Shown here piece by piece: positions 35,957 through 46,060 of a stretch of DNA of 64,000 nucleotides. A model generated the notes under the pieces. That model was given only the letters and a program-made list of their open reading frames with translations. It was not told where the DNA came from and did no database searches. The stretch is taken from NCBI GenBank assembly GCA_964017195.1, contig OZ024890.1, positions 22,133,201-22,197,200 on the forward strand, written 5' to 3'. The number at the start of each line of letters is the position of its first letter. The first letter of the stretch is position 1. The stretch comes from Siderastrea radians (lineage: Eukaryota; Cnidaria; Anthozoa; Scleractinia; Rhizangiidae). A program made the translations under genes and the position numbers.

Positions 35957-36886
35957 CAAAAGAATGAAAGTTGAGGCAGCCGCCACGACGAGAGGCAGGA
36001 ACCTGACGCAGTTATGGAGCATTTAGTTTAGAGGGAGGGAGGAGAGCAAAACAGGGGTTTGGGGTGTGGTCGGAAGCGCAGGAAAACTTGAAGGAGGAGG
36101 GAACCGGGAATAAGACTTAATCTGTGAGACGGCGTGAAGATGGAGGATAGTGAACAAATAACACAATATTGCGATAACAGCAAGGAATGAAAGTGGTAGG
36201 AACCGCCAAATAGAGTGGCAGAAACCTGAAGTAGTCATTTGTAAGGAGAGCAATAACTACTGGAAACTGAGACCCTCCCCCCACAGCGTCCACCAAGTGT
36301 TCTGACTTCCAAATTGAAATAGAGTTTGGTTATTTCAGGAGAGATTTCTTAGATTTCTAAGGTAATTCCGGTTTCGTTTTAGTCCCCTGGTTAACTATGA
36401 CTCTGCATTTGAGTTTTCCTTAACAAAGTATTGTCGTATTGTGTGTAAATGTGTGATGTCAGCTCAGGCCTATTTCTCGGAATTTACATTTTGAATACTG
36501 CAAATTATGATACGAGGGAAAAAAACTATGATAAGAGGAAGTTGTTGCACTAGTTTGTTGTTATCAAGCATGTTCAAGCACGTTCTTTGATACATTTTTT
36601 TATAAAATGAACAGTGATGAAAGAAAATAAACAACTTTTATCAAGTTGTACTTTTCGCGATCGTTTAGTTAATTTTTGCACTGTTGTTAATATTTGGGGT
36701 TTTAGAAACATACCTTTCTTCCATGGCTTTCAGTAGTTTTTTAATGTCCGTTGGCAGGTTAAGCCCTCGATCTTGATACAGGAAAGACTCTTCTCCAACA
36801 GATTCAGTGTTCACTTGGTTTTCTCTACCTGGTTCCTCCAAAGTTCCGTCCATTGCAGAGATATGAGCCACTAAGACGTATAACAT

Positions 36887-37168
36887 CATAGTTACTCGAG
36901 GGACTGGTTATGAAACCTTGCAAGTTTCGAAGGCCATAACAAAGGTACTGCAATTTATGTTGAAAGTACTACGACCGTGCACAATCTTTTGTTTTACGTT
37001 CGCACACTATAGCTGAATAACTTAGCTGTGACATTTTTATTGGTTAGTTGCTCATGTAAAATTCAAAACCTATTGTTGTTTGTGCATGGTCAAGGCTAAA
37101 AACGATAACAAAAACATAAAACAAAGGACTTTGCTGAGCTTCATAACCAGATCCTTTTATTAACTATG
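36887..37168. mobile_element. MITE (CATAGTTA ends), copy 1, inside collagen unit 2
   Basis: The ends CATAGTTACTCGAGGGACTG and its inverted counterpart GATCCTTTTATTAACTATG match at CATAGTTA and at CTGGTTATGAAG. The direct repeat ATAACAT flanks it (36880-36886, 37169-37175). A second copy of the family sits at 38708-38988. Confidence 0.9.
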
Positions 37169-37777
37169 ATAACATTAATAACATTGCCACGAAACACGTG
37201 GACATGCTGAGACGAATTGGTACTTCTTGGGATAATTTCATTGTGGAGCCTGGGAGTGGACTTCGTGTACACCAAAGCGCTTTGATGTTGACGCCAAGCA
37301 AAACACAACCTTTTCTCTCTCCACCGAAAGATAATTGCGTTTAGCATTCGTTATCAGCATCTAGGTCAGTACAGCGTGATATTGAGAGCAGGGGTCTCGA
37401 GGACTTTGGGTGTCATGGCTGGCTAAAGTAGGCCACTATCTCTGCAATTTTCAGTTAGTGTTTAAATGGGTACACCATCGTAGAATTAGCCCAGGAAGGT
37501 CACCAAAGTGACAACTGTCGGGAACATTGCCAAAGAGTTCCAATGGTGGATGATTTTTCTGTTGCCGAAAAAAAGAATAAAAAATGGCAGCGGAAGTAGG
37601 GTTAAATCACTTCAGCATTTCTGTTCTTTTGATCCTATCATAATCCTCGCAATTATCAGGCGGATAATTCCGGAGAGTAGCGTTTAACAATAGGTGCTGA
37701 TCGTATCTGTGATTAACGAGATAAAAAAAAAATGCCAATATCCGACTGTACACGGTACGCAGTGTGTGTCAGCCCGT

Positions 37778-38149
37778 ACTTTTTCTGTTGCCTCCGTCAA
37801 GTTATGGAACTCTCTTCCTTTACATCTACGTAACTGTAAAACCTATGTTTTCGGCAATTTGTGATTTCATTACAGTTTCATTTTTCATGCGATGTATATC
37901 GCACTATTATTTCTGTAATTGTAGATCATTATTAGTATGATAGTATCATAGCAGTATTGTAGTAGTATTAAAGCAGTGTTACAGTTTATAGTTTTCTACA
38001 TATAGAATTTTTAGGTTTTTCTTTGTTTCTCTAGAGATTTATTTTATGTATTGTAAATTTTTCTTTGCTTTTTGCGAGATTTTCTTTTTTAGCGTTCTTT
38101 AGGTAATTGTAAGAGCATGGAGACTTCGTAAAATGCTCTAAATATATTA

Positions 38150-38184
<35 letters not shown>
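37778..38184 (+). mobile_element. 5'-truncated non-LTR retrotransposon 3' end with ATT tail
   Basis: Absent from the matching place in unit 1 (near 30555). The start reads SVKLWNSLPLHLRN, a motif seen at the extreme C-terminus of many LINE reverse transcriptases, then a stop, an AT-rich 3' untranslated part and a run of (ATT)n to 38184. It is a dead-on-arrival insertion. Confidence 0.75.
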
Positions 38185-38185
<1 letters not shown>

Positions 38186-38707
38186 TCCGTTCATACATGA
38201 AGTAATGTATAAATAAAAACTTTCACTTCTATACTGCTATCGGTGAATATCATCTGCAATTAACTTGACCTGTGGTGTTTTTCTGAAGGGTACACGTGCG
38301 CAATCGTGCAATTTTAATCTCTTCCTTCTGCCACTCTTAGTCCAGTATCGATGCGAGTGCCTAAACATGATCAAATTTATGCTTCAATCGAAAAAGAAGT
38401 TAGCTTAGCTTTTCAACTTCGCACAGCTATTAATTATACCTTATTCATCCAAAAATGAAATGAAAAGAGGAACTCATGGGTTTCCATCGCCTGTTTTCGC
38501 GTTTAGTACATAACTACTTTGCTATCTTGTCGCTACAATATTCAGAAACCTATTGTTGTTTTAATTAAAGCTTCACCGAAGTGAAGCAATACACAGAGTT
38601 GTGAATAGTTCATCTTCTTGCTGATATTTGTGAATGTTTTACTTCAGAGTGAGACTAATGCTTTATAAATGCATCTTTGTCTTTTTATACATCGGTCTTG
38701 GTGAACT

Positions 38708-38988
38708 CATAGTTACTCGAGGGACTGGTTATGAAACCTTGCAAGTTTCAAAGGCCATAACAAAGGTGCTGCAATTTATGTTGAAAGTACTACGACCGTG
38801 CACAGTCTTTTGTTTTACGTTCACACACTATAGCTGAATAACTTAGCTGTGACATTTTTATTGGTTAGTTGCTCATGTAAAATTCAAAACCTATTGTTGT
38901 TTGTGCACGGTCAAGGCTAAAAACGATAACAAAAACATAAAACAAAGGACTTTGCTGAGCTTCATAACCAGATCCTTTTATAACTATG
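38708..38988. mobile_element. MITE (CATAGTTA ends), copy 2
   Basis: This 281-base element is nearly identical to the one at 36887. It is flanked by the direct repeat GTGAACT (38701-38707, 38989-38995). It lies in the duplicated 5' flank; unit 1 lacks it at the matching place (near 31345). Confidence 0.9.
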
Positions 38989-39089
38989 GTGAACTTGAAA
39001 CTCAATTTTTGACCGAATTCTTAGCATTGTATTTAGCATTGTATTTTTTGTGCTGTTTTTCAGTTTTTGTACCTCACTAATCTTGTGCC

Positions 39090-39255
39090 CAGAAAAAAGA
39101 GAAAAAACAAAACAAAATAATACAAAGGCCCGAAAAAAAAGGGGCAGAAAAAAAAGACAAAAAAAAAACACAACAAACAAAGCAAAACAAAACAAAAAAC
39201 AAAAAAGCAAAAAAAAAAAAAAAAAAAAGAAACAAAACAAAACAAAACAAAGGCG
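39090..39255. repeat. A-rich low-complexity tract
   Basis: About 165 bases of A with scattered C and G (AAAACAAAAC-type). It is longer than the matching tract in unit 1 (31445-31487). The open frames here are artefacts. Confidence 0.9.
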
Positions 39256-40614
39256 TTATTGTACGTTTGATCTACAGTTTGTTGACTGAGATTGTGTGAC
39301 GAGCCCAAACATCAAGCACGTCTGCTTGTTTTAAGGTTGACCTTTCAGTTGGATTCTTACAGTCTATTCTTTGCATAAATCCTATGTTTAAGGTGATTCC
39401 ATCGAAAAAGAAGTTGTAATGAAAATTTGTTGAAACTTTGCACAGTTACTAATTACACCTAGTACATTAAAAAAATAAAATAAAAAGAGGGGGTCACCGT
39501 GTCTGATTTCACACTACGGGGCTGTAAGTATATAGGTACTTTGCTATCTTTAGACAACAATGTTAAAAAACCTATCCTTGTACTAGAGACACCCATTACT
39601 TCAACAAAGTTATAACCAGCAATGAAACATAAGCATTATTCTTATAATAGAAGTACAATGTTACAGTAAAACGTCTTAAAATTGCCGTAACAATGAAACT
39701 AATTTGAAATAATAGGCAAATCGAGCGTCTGCACGGTTCCAGTGAAACGCCTAAAATCTGGCTGTAATAGTGAATCAACCAGAATATTTCAAAATTGAAT
39801 AATGAAAAGTTCTTCAAATTTGAATATATCATGTAAAGTCGTACTTTCCTTAAATAAATGGAATAAAAAAGTGGGGTCACCGAGTTCGTTTAGGAGAAAA
39901 CGACCATTTATTTCTCTGAACAGCTCAGCTTCCATAGAAAACCTATCAAGTTCCGGACGCGCGCGCACGAGTGCGCGCGCTAATCACGCAAAAAATGATG
40001 CGCAGAAAGGATGCGCAATGCAATTGAATGGAATACCTTAATATGCACAGCTACTACCTCGGGACTAAAAGAAGACTTAATTAGTCTTAACATCTTCAGT
40101 TATGTTCCCTGGAGGAGTTCCATTGGCTTTTAAAGACTTGTTCAATATTCATCATTTCCTTTACTGTCGACACTTGTATCACGGTTTATTCTACATTCTT
40201 TGGCGAGACTGTACTCTAGCCATTATTTCCAGAATTATACCGCTGATATCCTTTATTCACTGTCTATTTTATTAAACCCACTATTATTTTAGTGATTAAT
40301 ATAACTCTTATTTAATCTATAGTGAGTATTTGGAACTGAATTATCTTCTCCTCCCCAGGAGGAGAAGATGATGTAGAAACGTTGACCGAACTTTCCTAAA
40401 AGATGTATTGATGTGGAAAAAAAATATTTATGCTTTTTTAAACTGACATCACACTTTACAATTCTCCCCGAAATCCAGTCAGATACGAATTCACATACCT
40501 AACCACAGGATAAAGTGCCAATTACCCGAGGGAAAATGAGGAAAGTGAGAGAAAAGATATACAATTCTCCTAATATGAAACCGCTAGCTTCCTAAGTAGG
40601 ACAGTAACAGTATA

Positions 40615-40980
40615 TGACGACTCACTATATAGACAGCCCCTGGATATGAGCAAGCACGCGCTCTGGTTAGCTTCCTACTAACAGGCTATCATCTTTTATT
40701 ATATAGACAGACCCTGGATATGAGCAAGCACGTGCACTCTGATTGGCTCCTTACTGATAGGCTATCAGCTGTTATCATACATACATACATACATACATAC
40801 ATACATACATACATACATACATACATACATACATACATACATACATACATACATACATAAACTTTATTGAAGTGTCAGGGTCTTTAGCTATGGATAGCTA
40901 ATTCATATAGAGAGCCTGTGGACATTAGCAAGCACGCGTTCTGATTGGCCATGGATCCCTACTAATAGGCTATCAGCTTA
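40615..40980. repeat. 75-base repeats split by a CATA microsatellite
   Basis: The second-flank version of the array at 32240. Two GATATGAGCAAGCACG units (about 40640 and 40715) are followed by roughly 20 CATA repeats (40776-40858), then a last unit with TTCTGATTGG near 40938. Confidence 0.8.
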
Positions 40981-42075
40981 CATCCTATAGAGGTCATACG
41001 AAATAGACAGTAAAAAGACATGCTATGCACTTCCACTTGGCTGAATAATTGTTAAACAAGGAAACCTGTGGTTTATCAAAGACGGTCCCTTGGAAGCTGG
41101 AGTTAATTTGTGAGCCATTAGGTTCATGAACTTAATGAATTCCTACCATTTTTATGTTTTCAAAATTGCAAAAAATACATATAGCAGAAATGAAAACCCT
41201 CAAGAACTTCAAACCAATTAAACCTCTGAATTCTCCTACAGCCCTCGCATTTTCAGCAGTTTACAATACAGTAAGATACGCCATGCGTTTTATAAAATTG
41301 CGTTGCTTGTATATATTTGCGTGATTATTCGTCGAAAGGTGATCCCCAACTGAACGCCCGGGGTTTAAGGTTTCCCTTGAGTGATCGAGTCTTCACCGCT
41401 AAATATTTGATCAAAACATCAATCCATTAATATACTCCCTCCAAGATATAAGCATACCACATCTCCTAAAATCAGGAGATGTATAAAAGTAAGGACGGAT
41501 TTATTGCTAGGGCTGCTGGCGGGGTGACTTTTTGGTCAATGTGACCAACATTTACAGAAGCATATATAGCTCTCCAATCTAAATGAAATATTCTCCACTT
41601 TGGATTCCAATTAGATTTTTCTTAGTCGTTTTATTTGATAACCTACTGACTATATGCATCAGTCAATTTCTGCAGTGAAAGACCAACTTTTTGTCCTCTG
41701 GGAATTTGCGTGGTATTTAAGAAGTTATTGTCTACCAAAAACATAACTAAATAAATCGTGCTGGTGGAGGGACAACGTAAAATAGGGCATTTAGTGTACA
41801 AGGTGCATGTAGTGGGGGGGGGGGGTGGGGTGGAATTAAGGAGTTTTTAATGTATTATCATCAGCAACGAAAGCAAAACCGAGAAGTACGTTTCGCTGTC
41901 ATTCCGTGCTAATTTTTCGATCAAAAGCCATCGATAACCTGCGAATTTACAAACCGTCTGTGATACTGCAGGACATCTAGTCTGTCACTTAATATCGTAG
42001 GCAATCAGAATCAGTTGACAGAGCTTCTGATTGGCTAATATATATAACCAATTCGGGTACGGTAATTGGCGTAAC

Positions 42076-42232
42076 AATAGGCTTCTTTCGATATATTAAA
42101 ATTCAGCTTGGTAGCGAGGCCTAGAGGACACAAACAAAAGAAATGAATAAACATGCTTGTAAAATTTCTTTTATTTGTGTCCTTTAGGCCTCGCTACCAA
42201 GCTGAATTTTAATATATCGAAAGAAGCCAATT
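42076..42232. mobile_element. MITE with TTTCGATATATTAAAATTCA ends, copy 2
   Basis: A near-perfect palindrome about 157 bases long. The outer arms (TTTCGATATATTAAAATTCA) equal those of the element at 17800; the inner arms (GCTTGGTAGCGAGGCC) differ. It lies in the 3' flank of collagen unit 3. Confidence 0.75.
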
Positions 42233-42593
42233 GCATACTTGGACATTTGTTGACCTCTTTGTTTATAACAATGTGCTTTTTCCAGCTCAAGAATGCTACT
42301 GCGTCAGTCGCCGATTTCTCGCCAGAAGGACTTAAGACAATAAAATAAGCTGACAAAAGAAGTTTATTGTCGTTACCCATGACGTAACCTTACATCGATG
42401 TATATATGATCACTTTTATATTTTTAATTGAAAATGCAGCAACCTCCGTGCTTTAGTCATTTAACTGAATTAATAATGCAATTGCTGTATTTTGTTTAGA
42501 TTTAAATGACTGGCTGCAGTCTTTTAATTTAACGATTTAGTTTTTAGTGACAGTCCGTTACAGCTAGTAAACATCGCCGATCTTCTCATCCTG

Positions 42594-43075
42594 TCACTTG
42601 GTGCACACAGCGCAAGTCATCTCACGACCAGCGACATACGGAAGACAGGGGAGTGACCCACAGACTCCCTCCACAGGGTACAGCAAGGCGCCATTCAGGC
42701 TGGCTCCGCTACCGGGAACAAACTCTGCATCTTCATCCACACAGATAAAATTTTTCTGGTTTCTGTGGTCGTGATATGCAGTCATCAGGTACCCATGATA
42801 CTCCTCGGTCCATCCAGACGGACAATCATTCCTTGCAGGCATCATCAGCATAGAACCACGTGAGCGGACGTAGCAGGCAACGCAAGGTGCATCATGGTCA
42901 TGGAGATTTTGCTTCTTGAACAGACCGGGCACCCTACTGACTTCATACTCAGTGCCGTACACGTACCCTGCGCTCTGGTGGCCATTTATGTACTTGTCAT
43001 ACTTTGGTTTGTCTGGAAGGCAAAGGTAGTTTGCACCACCACCTTGGTGATTGTAATGTTCTCCACCCATTCTAC
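42594..43075 (-). CDS. Short-chain collagen unit 3, C-terminal exon only (partial)
   Basis: An intact 482-base exon with the same length, phase-1 acceptor (TTTAG before 43075) and stop position as the last exon of unit 1. The encoded domain is close to unit 1 (GGGANYLCLPDKP, YLMTAYHDH, CVDEDAEFVPG, final CAVCTK), with every cysteine kept. The intron beside it resembles unit 1 for about 300 bases (to about 43400) and then departs. No collagen, coil or signal exon was found between 43.4 and 50.8 kb, so either the rest is missing or far away, or the exon is an orphan. An intact frame argues for recent loss or continued selection. Confidence 0.8.
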
Positions 43076-43619
43076 CTAAAAAAGAAACAATCATTTCGAA
43101 TAAGTATTCTTGTGGAAATACTCAAAAGAGCAAACAAAACCGATGATTCCCGAATAGATAGTTACTGAGAACTTGAGCTTACTTTGTCAACTTTCTCTGA
43201 AGTAAAAACCAAATAAAAGTGATCAGGAAAAAAAAAAGTTCTACTCGATATTCCTCTGTGTGTGCTATTTTAATAAAGAATACGCAGAGGCTGTTAAAAA
43301 GCTTGATAAAGGTAGTGAAATGTAGTTGCGCTGTTTATAAACGATTATATTCTTAGTGGCAGTATTTAATGCATATGGTTGCGCTTTAAAGTTGGTTTTC
43401 CTTGTCGGCATGTTTTTTTTACTCCTAAAATTCCCCTTAATCAGTACTCCCTCCAAAGCTTTGGGATGATTAAATTAGCACGCGCATACCAACGAGTTTA
43501 CACTAGCTCCGGAGGCCTTCGTAGTCTAAGAACCGAGGTGAGTAGTACTGGGGACCAGAAAAGTACTTAGTAATACCTAATATATAATACTTTTTTGAAA
43601 CACAAACCAGAAAATATCA

Positions 43620-44870
43620 CTGCACGAAAAAACGGATTTACAGGGATAGCAAAATCGCAGCAAATATAAAGTAAATACCATAAATGATTAAATTTGATCA
43701 TATTTGGTCAAATTCAAATGTCATGTTTGCACCACATTTGCATGAAAAGCAAATATGGTAAATACCGCGTTTACTCGATATTTATGCAACGTAGCAAATG
43801 TGAACAGGAAGTACACATTTGAGACGGATTTACTCCTACAGTAATTATGAAGTGAAGTTAAATATTTGCTGCCCCAAAAGATGGATTTGCATGGGTGGCA
43901 AATATGAACCAAATACCATGTTTGCTGTACTTTGGTAATATTTGCACATCAGTCAAATTTTGTGTTTGGAGCACATTTGCAAGCAAAGCAAAGTTGGTAA
44001 ATACCGCGTTTACTCGATAGTTACCTGGACAGCAAATATGAAGCAAATGCCATGTTTGCTTTACTTTGGTCATATCTGCACGTAAATCAAATGACGTCTT
44101 TGCACCACATTTACAAACAAAGCAAAGATGGTAAATACCGCGTTTACTCGATAGTTACCTGGACAGCAAATATGAAGCAAATATCATGTTTGCTTTACTT
44201 TGGCCATATCTGCACGTACATCAAATGACGTCTTTGCACCACATTTACAAACAAAGCAAAGATGGTAAATACCGCGTTTACTCGATGTTTACATGGATAG
44301 CAAATATGAAGCAAATGCCATGTTTGCTTTACTTTGGCCATATCTGCACGTACATCAAATGACGTGTTTGCACCACTTTTACAAACAAAGCAAAGATGGT
44401 AAATACCGCGTTTACTCGATGTTTACATGGATAGCAAATATGAAGCAAACGCCATGTTTGCTTTACTTTGGCCATATCTGCACATAAATCGAATGACGTG
44501 TTTGCACCACATTTATAAACAAAGCAAAGATGGTAAATACCGCTTTTACTCGATGTTTACATGGATAGCAAATATGAAGGAAATGCCATGTTAATTTTTT
44601 CTTTGGTCATATTTGCACATGAATCAAATCTCGTGTTTGGGCCACATTTACCAGTGAAGCAAAGAAGGTGAATACAGGTCTTTGCTCCATATTTACATAC
44701 CGTAGCAAACGTGATAAATTTGTACACATTTAAGACAAATTCACTCCAAAAGTAATTATGAAGCACGGTCAAATACAGTGTATATACTGCACGAAAAGAT
44801 GGTTTTACCTGAATAGGAAATATGACAAAAATGCCCGGTTTGCTTTCCGTTGGTCACATTTGCTTGCTCT
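43620..44870. repeat. Tandem array of about nine 134-base units
   Basis: The landmark GAAGCAAATGCCATGTTTGC recurs at 44041, 44175, 44309, 44443 and 44577, an exact 134-base step. Units also share TAAATACCGCGTTTACTCGA and GCACCACATTT. Central units are very alike; those at both ends have diverged. Open frames are artefacts. Confidence 0.9.
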
Positions 44871-45702
44871 TTTAGGCAAAACTTAACAATAACCTCGACA
44901 ACAACTGTACTCTAAAGCATGTTCAGCAAAATGCCAATATTTATTCTTATTTCAGGGAGTGTTAGTCTTTTTAGAAGCAACAGTTAATTTAGCTGACGGT
45001 AGAGATAATTTTAAGGGCTAAATACATGTATCATCACCAAAGTTTTTGTATATCAACTAATGCACCCAAGTTCCCTATTTCAAGTACAGTTCTACTTGCA
45101 ATTATTAATTCAAATGTACAATATCAAATCAATTTTTGTGGTCACAAAACTAACAGTACACTATAACACAAACGATCAGTTTCTTGAATTGTAATCAGTG
45201 GTGACCAACAAATTCTTATTTTTTCATTACTAGGTAAAAGTGTCATAACTAATCAATTTCTCTTTTGTAAAAACTGCCACCTTAAGTGTAAGAATACTAA
45301 AATTGCACAACTAATGACACTTTCGTCAACAAAGTAAGGGTGGGAAAAGCAGAGTCATATGTTTCACTGGAAAGCTTTGCAAGAGCTAAACTGCATAGTT
45401 GTTTGAAAGCCGGTTACAGCTAACACAGGAGTAAAAGTTTTAACAAATGATTCTTTATCTCTTTTTTTTGAGACCGTTTCCACTGCTTATTTTTAGTTGT
45501 AGTTTGAACAAAAAGATTTAACAGGTATCCACATCATAAGCTACAAACTTGAATTCAAAACTGATACTAACCCTGGGTTAGCTTAATCCTGTTTTAAGCA
45601 ACTGTGCCCTGATCTATTTTCTGAATGTCTTACAGGTAAGAGATTCTTCAACAGAAAGCACTTTTCACTGCTTACAACTAAGTGCACCAGCAGCAATTAA
45701 TT

Positions 45703-46060
45703 ATGAATCAGTCATTTCCAGCAGTGCCCATTCCCCCCTTCACCAGGTCAACCCCTGGGCGTTAGGATTTTTAAAGAACAACCTGGCAAATGCCCCCAGG
45801 TAAGGTAAAAAAAAATACATGTATGTTAATTTCTTAGTTTTTGGGCTTACCTTCATTCTAGTAATCAAAGCTAAATTGAACTTGCCCAATGAAGTTATCA
45901 CTAAAAGGAAGTTACAGTACTGTGACATGAAAATCATGGGATGGCAAATGCCCTGGGGTAGACTAATGCCTGGCCCCGTGAGGGACAATAGGAAGAATGC
46001 CCCACTCATGCCTGCGAGTGGGGGTGGGCGATGGGCACTGCTGGAACTGACTGATGCATT
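45703..46060. mobile_element. Inverted-repeat element, about 360 bases
   Basis: The left arm TCCAGCAGTGCCCATTCCCC and the right arm GGGCGATGGGCACTGCTGGA are inverted, and the outer ATCAGTC / GACTGAT parts also pair. Inside, GCAAATGCC(C/T) occurs near both sides. It is noncoding. Confidence 0.6.

Larger units (their letters stand above)
35325..37205 (-). pseudogene. Short-chain collagen unit 2, broken and truncated
   Basis: Two exons homologous to unit 1 remain: the signal-peptide exon (36714-37205) and the coiled-segment exon (35325-35433). The signal exon is split by a 282-base MITE; translation from its ATG hits a stop at the MITE border after 13 codons. The coiled exon has two 1-base deletions relative to unit 1 (109 against 111 bases), shifting the frame. 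The exons for Gly-X-Y repeats and the C-terminal domain should lie at lower coordinates but are absent: about 500 bases on, the sequence is already the 3' flank (34590-34830). The gene cannot make the unit-1 protein. The acidic stretch after the signal (DGTLEEPGRENQV) is still well conserved, so inactivation is not very old. Confidence 0.85.

Noticed and set aside
43858..44772. Open frames within 43.8-44.8 kb with repeating peptides
   Set aside because: They arise from the 134-base tandem repeat; they are in different frames and broken by stops.
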